This document shows positions 17,112 to 27,235 of a DNA stretch of 64,000 bases, one piece after another. Each line of letters opens with the position of its first letter. The first letter of the stretch is position 1. The stretch is from Bacteroidota bacterium. Its GTDB lineage: Bacteria; Bacteroidota; Bacteroidia; B-17B0; Aurantibacillaceae. The translations under genes were made by a program, and so were the position numbers. The notes beneath the pieces were generated by a model. The model saw only the letters and a program-made list of their open reading frames with translations, was not told the origin of the DNA and did not search any database. The stretch spans positions 1,093,809 through 1,157,808 of the forward strand of contig JAFLBH010000001.1 of NCBI GenBank assembly GCA_017303905.1, given 5' to 3'.

Positions 17112-18401
17112 ATGAGTAATATAGTAATTAAGGTTGATAACATTGGTAAACAGTACCGCTTAGGGCAAGTCGGTACAGGTACTTTAACGCATGATTTAAA
17201 TCGCTGGTGGTATAAAATTCGTAGAAAGGAAGACCCTTATCTGCAAATTGGAGAAACTAATGATAGAACAAAAAAGGGAGTGAGTGAAATTGTTTGGGCT
17301 CTTAAGAATATTAATTTCGAAGTGCAACAAGGTGAAGTATTAGGAATTATAGGCCGCAATGGTGCAGGTAAATCAACCCTTCTTAAAGTTTTATCAAGAG
17401 TAACAACTCCAACTGTTGGTGAAATTAAAGTACGTGGAAGGGTTGCAAGTTTGTTAGAAGTAGGAACAGGATTTCATCCAGAGTTAACCGGAAGAGAAAA
17501 TGTTTTTTTGAATGGCGCAATCTTAGGAATGACTAAGCAAGAAATAAAAAGAAAATTTGACGAAATTGTTGATTTTAGTGGAGTAGAGAGATACATAGAC
17601 ACGCCTGTTAAGCGATATAGTAGTGGAATGTACGTTAGGTTAGCATTTGCTGTTGCAGCTCATCTTGAACCGGAGATTTTAATTGTAGATGAAGTATTAG
17701 CTGTTGGTGATGCAGAATTTCAAAAAAAATGTTTGGGAAAAATGAAAGATGTTAGTGGTGAAGGGAGGACTGTATTATTTGTTAGTCATCAATTGGGTAT
17801 GATTAATTCTCTTTGTCATAATGCAATTTTATTGCAGAACGGAGAAATATCTTACAAGGGAAAAGCTCCTGAGGTAGTTGCTTTTTATATTAATAGTCTG
17901 GATCAAAAAGGTAGTGGGCGGAGTTTTTCATTCTTTAGTGAGAAGGAAGGAACAGACGCGTCAATTTTAGAAGCACGTATCATGAACGTAAAGGGGCAGT
18001 GTAAAAATAATTTTGATGTATTTGAACAAATCGTTATTGAAATTAAGTATTGTTTAAAAAAGAACATGTCAGGTGTTGTGGTTGGATTAAATATCGATAG
18101 AAATGGAGAACTATATGCCTGTTCTTTTGATTCTGACGAAGATCAAAATAGATTAAAAGAAAGAAAACAAGGTGTATACAGAGTTAAGGTTAAATTACCG
18201 CAACCATTAAAAGCGGGAATTTATAGCATTTCAAATATTGGAATTGGTATTGCTAATGTTGGTGGAATTGATTCACAAAGTGATGTGTTTAGTTTTTCTG
18301 TCGAGGAAAATTCATTCGACCCCACTTATTATTCTTTCAGTTCAAATCGTCCCGGACAGCTATTTACATGTTTAAATTGGGATACTATAAAAGAGGAATA
18401 G
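17112..18401 (+). CDS. Polysaccharide export ATPase with Wzt C-terminal domain
   Basis: A protein of about 429 residues. The ABC domain has Walker A (GRNGAGKST, about 81-89), the signature region YSSGMYVRLAFAVA and Walker B (ILIVDEVLAVGD). The C-terminal 150 residues look like the Wzt carbohydrate-binding beta-sandwich that recognises the cap of the finished O-antigen. The open frame reaches back to 17055, but ATG 17112 just after the permease stop gives the normal family N-terminus (MSNIVIKVDNIGKQY). It energises export together with the preceding permease. The C-terminal domain suggests recognition of a modified chain end, for example methylated or acylated. Confidence 0.93.
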   Translation: MSNIVIKVDNIGKQYRLGQVGTGTLTHDLNRWWYKIRRKEDPYLQIGETNDRTKKGVSEIVWALKNINFEVQQGEVLGIIGRNGAGKSTLLKVLSRVTTPTVGEIKVRGRVASLLEVGTGFHPELTGRENVFLNGAILGMTKQEIKRKFDEIVDFSGVERYIDTPVKRYSSGMYVRLAFAVAAHLEPEILIVDEVLAVGDAEFQKKCLGKMKDVSGEGRTVLFVSHQLGMINSLCHNAILLQNGEISYKGKAPEVVAFYINSLDQKGSGRSFSFFSEKEGTDASILEARIMNVKGQCKNNFDVFEQIVIEIKYCLKKNMSGVVVGLNIDRNGELYACSFDSDEDQNRLKERKQGVYRVKVKLPQPLKAGIYSISNIGIGIANVGGIDSQSDVFSFSVEENSFDPTYYSFSSNRPGQLFTCLNWDTIKEE

Positions 18402-18416
18402 ATTAATATTTAGATT

Positions 18417-20015
18417 TTGACAGTCAAATTAAATAGCGCTACGCTTATAAAAAGTGTATCTGAAAAAATAGCCGCGAATAATTCTTCAAATACAACGAAT
18501 GAATATTTACTATTTAAAGAATTTATTTTGTCAATAGAACAAAATTTTCCAGTAAACTCTTGGACATTTAACAGTATACATCTTTGGCCATTAATAAGGA
18601 TTAGATTGTTTTTTTATTTGGTTGATTATACACATGAGTTAAACAAGAAGTTAATAGTCGATTGTAATCAAAATCAAACAGATGATCACCATTCTTCTCA
18701 TCTAAACCATAAACCGGTTCAAAACCGAGTTGATATCAAGAAGTTCGCTCGATTAAAGGATCTAATAAGTAAACTTAAATCAACTCTTAATTATTACAGG
18801 CTTAAAAAAAGGATAAAATCAAAAAGTTATTTATTTGTAGGCCATAATGAGCATCGAATAAATTATAAATCCTCATTGTATAACCGATTTTTCGATACAA
18901 TTATTGATGAAAATAATCTTCATGATAAATCTTATGTAATTGAATTTGGTGAAAGAAAAACTGAGAGTCTCGCAAACTCTAGAATTATTATCAATCCTAA
19001 AGAATTTTTAAAGAAGTATACAGAATTCTATTTTTTGAAACAACAGTATATAAAGTTAAAAGCCAACGTGGTTAAACTTGATGACTACGATAAGTTTATT
19101 AGTTTTCTATTAAGTAATAATGTAACTAGTGTGTTTGCTGAAAACTATTCAGAAGCTAAAGTTAGAAGCTTAGTCAACTATACTTTGGCAGTGGAATTCG
19201 ACTTTTATACTGAACTTCTTAAAAAAATTAATCCGAAGAAACTTTTTGTATTGTGTTACTATAATGACTTGTCACTCATTGCAGCCGCTAATAAACTTAA
19301 TATTGAGACGATAGAGATGCAACATGGTGCCCAAGTCGATGAACATCTGGCATATGGAAACTGGTCAGTCGTTCCGGAAGAAGGATACGATTATATTCCA
19401 CGAAAGTATTGGTGTTGGGACATACACAGCTCTAAAGTACTTGATTGTTTAACCAGTCAGAATAAACTTTATAATGCTTTTGTAGGAGGCCATGTTTGGG
19501 TAGATTACTGGTTACAAAAAAATGAGAAGTACTTAGAAGACGATTTTATATTATATACATTGCAGCCTGACTGTTTTTCAATCGAGCAACTTTTCCCTCA
19601 GGCAATTATTTCGTTTATAAAAAATGAAAGCAAAAAATGGTTTATAAGACTGCATCCGCGGCAATTAAAAGAATTAAAAGCCATAAAGGCATATTTGGAG
19701 ACATTAAATATCTTAAGCAAGATTAATATTGAAGAAGCCACAAAGGATCCATTACCAATGTTATTAAGGAGTTGTTGTATTCATATAACGAATCATTCTT
19801 CAACGACTATTGAGGCTGCTTTGTTTAATAAAAAGACCGTTTTGATCCATGAGACCGGCAAGCTGTATTATTCTGATATTGTAGCCGAGGGGAAGGCTGA
19901 ATACATTCCTGTAAATGAAAATTTTGAGGCACAATTGAAAAAGCAATTAAGCATGGCGTCTACTGCTGCTTATAGGTCGATTGAAAAACCTTTTTATATT
20001 AAATATTTTACTTAA
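18417..20015 (+). CDS. Uncharacterised GT-B-like surface-carbohydrate protein
   Basis: A 532-residue soluble protein of no firmly recognised family. The C-terminal half has features of GT-B-type capsule or CDP-glycerol transferases: EMQHGAQVDEH, FIRLHPRQLKE and NHSSTTIEAALFNKKTVLIHE, the last resembling a donor-binding loop. The N-terminal 150 residues are variable and basic. It lies between the ABC exporter and an acyltransferase gene, so a role in building or capping the chain is inferred. The start is TTG 18417; no nearby in-frame ATG exists. Confidence 0.6.
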   Translation: MTVKLNSATLIKSVSEKIAANNSSNTTNEYLLFKEFILSIEQNFPVNSWTFNSIHLWPLIRIRLFFYLVDYTHELNKKLIVDCNQNQTDDHHSSHLNHKPVQNRVDIKKFARLKDLISKLKSTLNYYRLKKRIKSKSYLFVGHNEHRINYKSSLYNRFFDTIIDENNLHDKSYVIEFGERKTESLANSRIIINPKEFLKKYTEFYFLKQQYIKLKANVVKLDDYDKFISFLLSNNVTSVFAENYSEAKVRSLVNYTLAVEFDFYTELLKKINPKKLFVLCYYNDLSLIAAANKLNIETIEMQHGAQVDEHLAYGNWSVVPEEGYDYIPRKYWCWDIHSSKVLDCLTSQNKLYNAFVGGHVWVDYWLQKNEKYLEDDFILYTLQPDCFSIEQLFPQAIISFIKNESKKWFIRLHPRQLKELKAIKAYLETLNILSKINIEEATKDPLPMLLRSCCIHITNHSSTTIEAALFNKKTVLIHETGKLYYSDIVAEGKAEYIPVNENFEAQLKKQLSMASTAAYRSIEKPFYIKYFT

Positions 20016-20040
20016 TAGTAATATTTTAACCGTATCATAA

Positions 20041-20817
20041 TTGAATATATTGAAAATAATAAAAAATCGCTTATATTCTACCTTAAAGTCTTGGCTTAAT
20101 TTAATTGAAAGGGAGAATTATTTTGCTCCAGATGCGAAATGCGAGCTGCATCCTACTTCAAAATTTACCACAGTAAGTTTTTCGGGTTTAGTGCTAGTAA
20201 ATGAATATTCAGTTATAGAAAAAACTAAATTATCAGGAAGTATTACAATTGATAAGAACGTTTTGATTTCAAATACAGTAATTGAAGGTGAAGTAAAGAT
20301 TGGGAGTTATTCAAAGATTGTTGGTGGCGTTGAGCTTTATGGTAATATTGAAATTGGAAGGAATACAACAATAAATGGTCATAATACTGATTTAAGAGCC
20401 TCAATTAATAAGATTGTAATTGGAAATTTTTGTTCAATTGCAAGAAATGTCACGTTTCAGGAATTTAACCACGATCACAGGAGATTAACAACATATTTTA
20501 TACACAGGAACCTTGAAGAGAGGAATGTTATGCTCGATATTGTATCAAAGGGAGATATCGAAATAGGTCATGATGTATGGATAGGAACTCATTCAGTAAT
20601 ATTATCAGGTGCGAAAATAGGTATCGGAGCAGTTATCGCTGCCAACAGCGTCGTTGTTGGAGATATTCCTCCTTACGCAATAGCTTCGGGTTCTCCAGCA
20701 AAAGTAATTAAGTACAGGTTTAATCAAGACGTGATAGATTCGCTTTTGGAATCAAAATGGTGGAACAAGCCACATTCGGAAATTCTTTATTTATTTGAGC
20801 AATTTGGTATTAAGTAA
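20041..20817 (+). CDS. CatB-related O-acetyltransferase (left-handed beta-helix)
   Basis: A 258-residue hexapeptide-repeat protein. Repeats of the form I-x-I-G-x-x begin near residue 60, and the xenobiotic-acetyltransferase pattern follows: [12 protein letters not shown] with the catalytic-type His, then [12 protein letters not shown] and [13 protein letters not shown]. It would use acetyl-CoA to acetylate a sugar or glycan of the locus. The start is TTG 20041, and the first residues ([12 protein letters not shown]) are basic. Gaps to its neighbours are 25 and 26 bp, consistent with the operon. Confidence 0.85.
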   Translation: MNILKIIKNRLYSTLKSWLNLIERENYFAPDAKCELHPTSKFTTVSFSGLVLVNEYSVIEKTKLSGSITIDKNVLISNTVIEGEVKIGSYSKIVGGVELYGNIEIGRNTTINGHNTDLRASINKIVIGNFCSIARNVTFQEFNHDHRRLTTYFIHRNLEERNVMLDIVSKGDIEIGHDVWIGTHSVILSGAKIGIGAVIAANSVVVGDIPPYAIASGSPAKVIKYRFNQDVIDSLLESKWWNKPHSEILYLFEQFGIK

Positions 20818-20843
20818 TTTAATTTTTTATAAACGAATTACTC

Positions 20844-21755
20844 ATGGTATTGGTTAGTGTTATAATTCCGGTTTATAACAGAAGCGAAGAATTAAAGCGA
20901 TGCATTAAAAGTGTATTAAAGCAAACAATTCAGGATTTTGAAATAAAGGTTGTGGATGATTGTTCTGATGTTGATTTGAAACCTATAATTGATGATTTTA
21001 ATGATTCACGTATAGAATACATCAGACTTGACAAAAAATCTAATGCAAATGTTTGTCGTAATGTGGCGATTAATTCTGCAAACGGAATTTATATAGCGAT
21101 GTTGGATTCTGACGATGAGTGGCTAAGCAATCATTTGCAATCGAAAATTGCAGACATCGAAACCCAAAAGGCTGATGGTGTTTTTGGCAGTTGTTACATT
21201 GATGATGGTGAAAGTAAAAAGCTCATGGAGAGCAGGCCTATTGGCGAGAATGAATCAATGTCTACATATTTATTAACGGACGGAAAAGCCCCAACACCAA
21301 CGCATGTATATAAATCGAATTGCGCTAAATCAATTAAATGGGATGAGAGTTTGTTAAGACATCAGGACTTTGATTTTAGTATAAGATTTGCGGAACAATA
21401 TAAATTTATATCAACATCTGATCCAACTTGTATAGTACATTGGAAAAAAAATGAGAAAAGATTAGAGAGTATTGACTCGCAAATTCGATTTATGAAAAAA
21501 CACCAACGAAGGATTAAGCCTGAACTATACTATAAATATTTTTCTGAACTATACAGTGTCATTTTAGAACGCAATGACATGGATCGTAAAATAATAGAAT
21601 CAGTTAAATCCGAGTCAACTCGTTTTATAAAATATTGTAGCCTGGTTCAGTTCCTTTCAATAGAAGGAGTTGGGAGAAACAGTATTGGTAGAGTTTTATT
21701 GCGATTAAAGTACTGTTTAAGAGTTCTATTGGCAGACATGTTTCAGTTTAATTAG
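20844..21755 (+). CDS. Family 2 glycosyltransferase
   Basis: A 303-residue GT-A enzyme. The start VSVIIPVYNRSEELKRCI and the DDCSD motif are the GT2 nucleotide-binding elements, and LDSDDEWL contains the DxD-type metal site. The catalytic domain covers about 1-220. A hydrophobic stretch near the C-terminus may associate with the membrane. Donor and acceptor sugars cannot be read from sequence. Confidence 0.9.
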   Translation: MVLVSVIIPVYNRSEELKRCIKSVLKQTIQDFEIKVVDDCSDVDLKPIIDDFNDSRIEYIRLDKKSNANVCRNVAINSANGIYIAMLDSDDEWLSNHLQSKIADIETQKADGVFGSCYIDDGESKKLMESRPIGENESMSTYLLTDGKAPTPTHVYKSNCAKSIKWDESLLRHQDFDFSIRFAEQYKFISTSDPTCIVHWKKNEKRLESIDSQIRFMKKHQRRIKPELYYKYFSELYSVILERNDMDRKIIESVKSESTRFIKYCSLVQFLSIEGVGRNSIGRVLLRLKYCLRVLLADMFQFN

Positions 21756-21774
21756 CGCTAAACTTTTTTTAATA

Positions 21775-22992
21775 ATGAGCCAAACTTCAGTTCTTATTTT
21801 TTTTGCAGAAGAGTTCTCAACTTCAAAAGCTGAACAGTTTATTGAACATGAATTGATTTTTTTATCGAATCATTTTGAGAAAATAGTTGTTATACCAATC
21901 CGAAATAACATTCAAGATTGTAAGTATATATTGCCTGAAAACGTACAAATCCAAGATTTTGAAATATATAAGCCATATAACCGAATCAGACAAATATTCA
22001 AGAATTCAGGATTATTGTTTAAAGTTGTCGGGCATCAGATTTATTATTCTGAGAACAAGTTAAAATATTTTTCAAAATTCAGCACCTATTTTAACTATTT
22101 ACTTCATGCATGCAATGTAGCGGAAAGAATTCAAAATGAAGTAATTTTAAAATACGGCGTGAATGTTAAGTATTATTCATATTGGTTTAATATTTGGGTC
22201 TTTTATTTATCCTTGGTTAAAGATAAATCTAATATTAAAATAATCACCAGGGCACATGGTGGTGATTATGATGAGTCTCAAACTAAGTCTTTTTTCCCTT
22301 TTCGGTCTTTTCAAATGAAACATATAGATGTTATATTACCCGTTTCGAAATATGGTGAGAATTATTTAAAGCAAAAGTATCCTTTTACTACTGCACGCAT
22401 CAAGAATGTTTATTTGGGCGTTAAGAATATGGGAAATAATCCTGAGAACGTTGGTGATGTTTTTACAATGGTGTCATGTTCAAGCATTATTCCATTGAAG
22501 CGAGTCGCTTTAATTTCGCAAATTTTAAGTGGAGTGAAGTTTAAATTGAATTGGATACACTTTGGTGATGGTACCGGAACCAATGAATTATTGAATGAGA
22601 TTAAAAAACTTCCATGTAATGTAACTTTTGAATTAAAAGGACATGTTCCGAACGAATATGTAATTGATTTTTACAGAAAAAATCACGTTGATTTGGTTAT
22701 AAATGTTAGTGAAAGTGAAGGCGTGCCCGTTTCTTTGATGGAGGCTATTAGTTTTGGTATTCCGGTAATTGGCACAAATGTCTGCGGCGTTCCGGAAATT
22801 GTAACAACAGAAACAGGTTTTTTAATTCCAAAGGATTTTATTCCCGCTGAAGTTTCTGAAATTATTATAGAATATGCGAAGAGTTCACCTGAAAACAAAT
22901 TGAAATTGCGACGTTCTGCTAAAGAGTACTGGAGAAATAAATTCGATTTAGAAAGGAATTGCGAAATGCTTAAAACAAATTATTTAAATTGA
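21775..22992 (+). CDS. Family 4 glycosyltransferase
   Basis: A 405-residue GT-B enzyme. The C-terminal domain has the family pattern HFGDGTGTNEL, LKGHVPNEYV and SESEGVPVSLMEA with the EX7E-type glutamates, then GIPVIGTNVCGVPEIV. It is the same length as the enzyme at 27228 and shares motif spacing with it, so the two are paralogs. It probably adds one sugar of the repeat unit at the cytoplasmic face. The donor is unknown. Confidence 0.9.
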   Translation: MSQTSVLIFFAEEFSTSKAEQFIEHELIFLSNHFEKIVVIPIRNNIQDCKYILPENVQIQDFEIYKPYNRIRQIFKNSGLLFKVVGHQIYYSENKLKYFSKFSTYFNYLLHACNVAERIQNEVILKYGVNVKYYSYWFNIWVFYLSLVKDKSNIKIITRAHGGDYDESQTKSFFPFRSFQMKHIDVILPVSKYGENYLKQKYPFTTARIKNVYLGVKNMGNNPENVGDVFTMVSCSSIIPLKRVALISQILSGVKFKLNWIHFGDGTGTNELLNEIKKLPCNVTFELKGHVPNEYVIDFYRKNHVDLVINVSESEGVPVSLMEAISFGIPVIGTNVCGVPEIVTTETGFLIPKDFIPAEVSEIIIEYAKSSPENKLKLRRSAKEYWRNKFDLERNCEMLKTNYLN

Positions 22993-22993
22993 A

Positions 22994-24928
22994 ATGTGCG
23001 GAATAGCCGGAATAGTACATTTAAATTCCGAACAGGTGAGGCCGGATAAACTCCGCAGTTTTACCGATTCAATCTTTCATCGCGGACCTGACGGTTCAGG
23101 GTATGAGTTGGTTGAGAATGGTTTGGTAGGATTTGGTCACCGTCGCTTATCGATTCTTGACTTAACAGAAGCGGGCAAGCAACCAATGTATAGTAGTGAT
23201 AAAAAACTGTTGATTACGTATAATGGAGAGGTGTATAATTTTTTGGAAATTAAGAAGGAGTTAGAGGGGCTTGGTAATAATTTTAATACAAAAACAGACA
23301 CGGAAGTTATATTAAAGGCGTATCAGCAATGGGGGATGGATTGTTTGAACCGGTTTAACGGAATGTTTGCTATTGCTATATGGGACTTTCAAAAAAAATC
23401 TTTGAAATTGGTCAGGGATCGTTTTGGGGTTAAACCACTTTATTTTTTATTTGTTCCTGATAGCATCTTCGCTTTTGCTTCTGAAACAATTGCGTTTAAA
23501 CACCTCGCTAACTTTAAACGTGAGATTAATAATGATGTATTTCAACTGGCCTTGCAGCAACCAGAATTAATAGAAGGATCTGACAAAACTATTTATAAAA
23601 AAATATATCAATTAAGACCCGGGCATTTTCTCGAATTAAATAATTTTTCTACACCGCAAGTAAAACGTTGGTGGAATACAAAAGATCATTTTGTTGAGAT
23701 CCCCACAAAATACGAGCACCAAGTAGAAAAATTCACAGAATTATTTGAGGATGCATGTAAAATAAGAATGCGAAGCGATGTGACTCTTGCTTCCGCCTTG
23801 AGTGGTGGTTTGGATTCTAGCTCAGTTTATTCAACACTTCATGAAATTAGCAAATCAGGATCAGTTTTAGAACGTGTTCCCTCCAACTGGCAACAGGCTT
23901 TTGTGGCAACTTTTCCGGGAACCTCCATTGATGAAAGGAGTTATGCCGAGAAAGTAGTTAATGCCATTAATGGAAAAGCTATTTATATTACTCCTGATTA
24001 TAGTAATCTTGTAAATGAAATAATTAAAACCACCCGCTTATTTGATGGTGTTGTTTCTACTCCAATAATTTCAATATCCGACATATATAAAAGTATGCGA
24101 AATAATGGGGTAACTGTTTCCATGGATGGACATGGCGTAGATGAAATGATGTATGGGTATAACTCTTATGTTTATCAAGCGTTTTATGATGCAATAGAAG
24201 AAAGTAATTTTAAGAGAGCCGAAGAATATGCGCTTATACTTTGTGGCTTGTCACCTAATTATAATATCAATGATTTGAGGAATGTTATTAATTCTTTTAA
24301 TAAATCAAAATTTCGGAAGGGAATCAGTTTGCTGAGGAATAAGTTGTTTAGGAATTATATTAAGCAAAATAATGAGAAAAGCGTATCGTGGTACCAAAAA
24401 TTAAATTCCGAATTAATTCACGAGATAAATATCCAACAGGATGCGCCTGAAAAATGGTCCAAATCTGAAAAAATGGTGTACAACGATTTTCATAATTTTT
24501 CATTGCCAATTAATCTGAGAGATTTTGATAGAGCATCGATGCAAAACGGTATTGAAATAAGAATGCCATTTATGGATTATAGATTAGTTACCTACGTCTT
24601 TTCATTACCTATTTCTTCAAAGATTGGTAACGGTTTCACAAAATTAATTTTACGTGATTCCATGAAAGGCATTTTACCTGAAGAGATAAGGACAAGAACA
24701 TATAAGGTTGGAATAGGCGCCCCTATGCAAGAGTGGTTTGAAGGAGTGCTTAAAGAATTTGTTTTTGATACGATCAATTCAGTAAGCTTTAAGCAGTCTC
24801 CTTTTTGGAATGCGGATGTAATTAGCGAAGAAATAAGTATGTCATACAAAATGAATAAACTCAATAAATCATTTTGTAACAAAACCTGGAATATTTTAAA
24901 TGCTCAAATAATTTTAGATGCCAACTAA
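22994..24928 (+). CDS. asnB: Asparagine-synthase-type amidotransferase (AsnB/WbpS-like)
   Basis: A 644-residue class II glutamine amidotransferase plus ATP-pyrophosphatase. After Met comes the nucleophile Cys2 (MCGIAGIVHL), so Cys becomes N-terminal. The glutaminase domain covers about 1-200 (HRRLSILDL, YNGEVYNF, DTEVIL). The synthetase domain has SGGLDSSS at 270-277. Similar proteins in O-antigen loci (WbpS type) turn a uronic acid carboxylate into an amide. That is more likely here than asparagine supply, because the gene is inside the operon and overlaps the next gene by 11 bp. It could still be a true asparagine synthase. Confidence 0.88.
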   Translation: MCGIAGIVHLNSEQVRPDKLRSFTDSIFHRGPDGSGYELVENGLVGFGHRRLSILDLTEAGKQPMYSSDKKLLITYNGEVYNFLEIKKELEGLGNNFNTKTDTEVILKAYQQWGMDCLNRFNGMFAIAIWDFQKKSLKLVRDRFGVKPLYFLFVPDSIFAFASETIAFKHLANFKREINNDVFQLALQQPELIEGSDKTIYKKIYQLRPGHFLELNNFSTPQVKRWWNTKDHFVEIPTKYEHQVEKFTELFEDACKIRMRSDVTLASALSGGLDSSSVYSTLHEISKSGSVLERVPSNWQQAFVATFPGTSIDERSYAEKVVNAINGKAIYITPDYSNLVNEIIKTTRLFDGVVSTPIISISDIYKSMRNNGVTVSMDGHGVDEMMYGYNSYVYQAFYDAIEESNFKRAEEYALILCGLSPNYNINDLRNVINSFNKSKFRKGISLLRNKLFRNYIKQNNEKSVSWYQKLNSELIHEINIQQDAPEKWSKSEKMVYNDFHNFSLPINLRDFDRASMQNGIEIRMPFMDYRLVTYVFSLPISSKIGNGFTKLILRDSMKGILPEEIRTRTYKVGIGAPMQEWFEGVLKEFVFDTINSVSFKQSPFWNADVISEEISMSYKMNKLNKSFCNKTWNILNAQIILDAN

Positions 24929-26075
24929 AGCAGCATATCAAATTTGCACAAATTGTGTTATGGATACAAGTGCGAGCGAAATTACTTTTGATGAGAATGG
25001 AAAATGTAATTTTTGTAATGACTTCGAAGTGCTTGCGCGAAAAACAATTTGGCGACCGCTTGATGTAAGACTCAAGGAGTTAAGCGATTCAGTAAAAAAA
25101 ATCAAAGAATTAGGTAAATCGGACAAGTATGATTGTCTGATTGGATTAAGCGGAGGCGTTGATAGTTCATATTTATGTTATTGGGCGAAACAAGAAGGTT
25201 TGAGGCCTCTGGTAGTGCATTTTGATAATGGCTGGAATAGTGAATTGGCAACAATGAATATTGAAAGTATAATCCAGAAGACCGGATTTGATTTATATAC
25301 ATATGTTATTAATTGGGAAGATTTCAAGGACCTTCAACTATCTTACATTAAAGCTTCTGTTATAGATATTGAAGTTCCAACTGATCAGTTAATTTTTGCA
25401 AGTTTATATAGAATAGCCAGAAAGTATAAAATAAAAAGCATTATCAATGGCAATAATATTTCTTCCGAAGCTATTTTACCTAGGTCGTGGATTTATGCCG
25501 ATAAACTAGATATAGTTAATCTGACAGCTATTCATAAAAAATTTGGAACTCGGAAGCTTAAAAACTTCCCTAAACTTGGTTTAACAAGACAATACGTATA
25601 TTCTACATTATTTAAAATGTTTTCAGTATCGCCTCTTAATTTATTAGACTATGATAAAAATAAAGCGAAGGAACTATTAATAAGGGAATTTGGCTGGCGT
25701 GATTATGGCGGAAAACATTACGAGTCTGTATTCACTCGTTTTTATCAAGGTTATATTTTGCCGCATAAGTTTAAAGTGGATAAAAGACGCGCGCATCTTG
25801 CTACAATGGTAGCCGCCCATTTAATGGAGAGGAATGCAGCTTTAGAAGAATTAAATCAGCCTACTTATGATCTCGAATTACAAAAGCAGGATTATGAATA
25901 TGCGCTTAAAAAATTTGACATCAGCAGAGAGGAGTTTGAGAAATATATGAGCCAAGCACCGGTTCCGCATACCAATTACGGAACGCAATGGGATAAGAAA
26001 CACTTTAGAAAGCATTATATTTTTAAAAGAACAATTGGCCCATTGCTTGATTTACTAAGCCCTTTTGTTAGATAA
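24918..26075 (+). CDS. N-acetyl-sugar amidotransferase (WbuX/WbpG type, set 1)
   Basis: A 385-residue PP-loop ATPase. A zinc-ribbon-like pair of CxxC motifs is at C10/C13 and C30/C33, and the PP-loop SGGVDSS is at 78-84. Enzymes of this family activate an N-acetyl group with ATP and replace its oxygen with ammonia to make an acetamidino group. Ammonia comes from a HisH/HisF-like pair. None is adjacent, so the pair at 13640-15003 is the likely partner. It overlaps the asnB-like gene upstream by 11 bp and the next gene by 1 bp. It is diverged from the copy at 31286 (SGGVDSS versus SGGKDST). Confidence 0.88.
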   Translation: MPTKAAYQICTNCVMDTSASEITFDENGKCNFCNDFEVLARKTIWRPLDVRLKELSDSVKKIKELGKSDKYDCLIGLSGGVDSSYLCYWAKQEGLRPLVVHFDNGWNSELATMNIESIIQKTGFDLYTYVINWEDFKDLQLSYIKASVIDIEVPTDQLIFASLYRIARKYKIKSIINGNNISSEAILPRSWIYADKLDIVNLTAIHKKFGTRKLKNFPKLGLTRQYVYSTLFKMFSVSPLNLLDYDKNKAKELLIREFGWRDYGGKHYESVFTRFYQGYILPHKFKVDKRRAHLATMVAAHLMERNAALEELNQPTYDLELQKQDYEYALKKFDISREEFEKYMSQAPVPHTNYGTQWDKKHFRKHYIFKRTIGPLLDLLSPFVR

Positions 26076-27235
26076 TGGCTAATGTTGCTCTGTTTATTTT
26101 TGGAATTAACGACCTGAAAGGTGGTGGTGGTGCCGAACGATTTTTTGCCGACTTTTTTGATATTTATAATAAGGAGCAGCAAAAACACAGGCTTTTTTAT
26201 ATTATAGATGAATTATCGATTAATAATCTTAAAAGGGTTAACAAATTAAAATGCACAAATAATCTTTTACAGTTTAAAATCATTTCAAACAGATTTAAGA
26301 GCATACTTGAGTTTCTTCAGATAGTAAAGTTTATTTTAATTAATAGAATTAAACTAATTCACATACCCTTGTATTCCATTAGTTACGTACCACTTATTAA
26401 GAAATTAAACGGTTTACCGGGAATTATTCGACCTAAAATAGTGATTAATATAGTGAATTGTTATGCGCCAATTGCTTTAGCTGATTCGGAGCACCCTCAG
26501 CATAAAGGTATGACTGCTACTTACGAACCATTATTTTCGAAAGTTAAAATTGACGGATATTTTTGTTGGAATCAGAATTTTGTTGACTATTACAGTAAGC
26601 TAAACATAAGACACAAAACCAAGAAGTTATTTGCTATAAAATCAAGATTTTCAGATACTGGAAAATTTAAACCCGAACAAAAATCTAATACTATTGTTTT
26701 TGCTTCCCGTTTAGATGTACAAAAGCGTCCGGATTGGTTTATTAAGGCTATTGGTATTTTAAAACAAAATCATGTTGAAGCTATTAATAATTGGAAATTT
26801 ATTATTTCGGGTGAAGGCCCATTAAAAGAACAATTACTTAATGATAGTAAACTGGTCGGTTTAGAGAATATATTAGAGTTTAAAACAGAGGGTGAGTTGT
26901 GGCGATTATTAAATTATTCTAAGGTCTATGTTTCATGCCAAGATTATGAAAACTTTCCATCGCTTGCTATGGCAGAAGCAATGGCGTCGGGTAATGCAAT
27001 TATTACGCGAGGAGTAGGACAAACTGAGTTATTTGTTAAAAATAATGTAAATGGGTTGATAGTTAAAAAGGATTCACCGGAGGGGCTGGCGGAATCGATT
27101 TTGGAATATATCTCACACCCTTCTCTACATAATTTATATATGAATGAGAGTTTAAGGTTGATAAAAGAGGTTCATAACCCTGATAATTTTATTGCCCAAA
27201 TTGATAAATTTTGGTCCGAAGTTATAGATGGATAA
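26075..27235 (+). CDS. Family 4 glycosyltransferase
   Basis: A 386-residue GT-B enzyme. The N-terminus has the glycine-rich acceptor-side loop (DLKGGGGAERFF). The C-terminal domain has FASRLDVQKRPDW, ISGEGPLKEQL and the EX7E-like NFPSLAMAEAMASG. The start codon shares one base with the stop of the amidotransferase gene and its end overlaps the next transferase gene by 8 bp. Linkage and donor are unknown. Confidence 0.9.
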   Translation: MANVALFIFGINDLKGGGGAERFFADFFDIYNKEQQKHRLFYIIDELSINNLKRVNKLKCTNNLLQFKIISNRFKSILEFLQIVKFILINRIKLIHIPLYSISYVPLIKKLNGLPGIIRPKIVINIVNCYAPIALADSEHPQHKGMTATYEPLFSKVKIDGYFCWNQNFVDYYSKLNIRHKTKKLFAIKSRFSDTGKFKPEQKSNTIVFASRLDVQKRPDWFIKAIGILKQNHVEAINNWKFIISGEGPLKEQLLNDSKLVGLENILEFKTEGELWRLLNYSKVYVSCQDYENFPSLAMAEAMASGNAIITRGVGQTELFVKNNVNGLIVKKDSPEGLAESILEYISHPSLHNLYMNESLRLIKEVHNPDNFIAQIDKFWSEVIDG

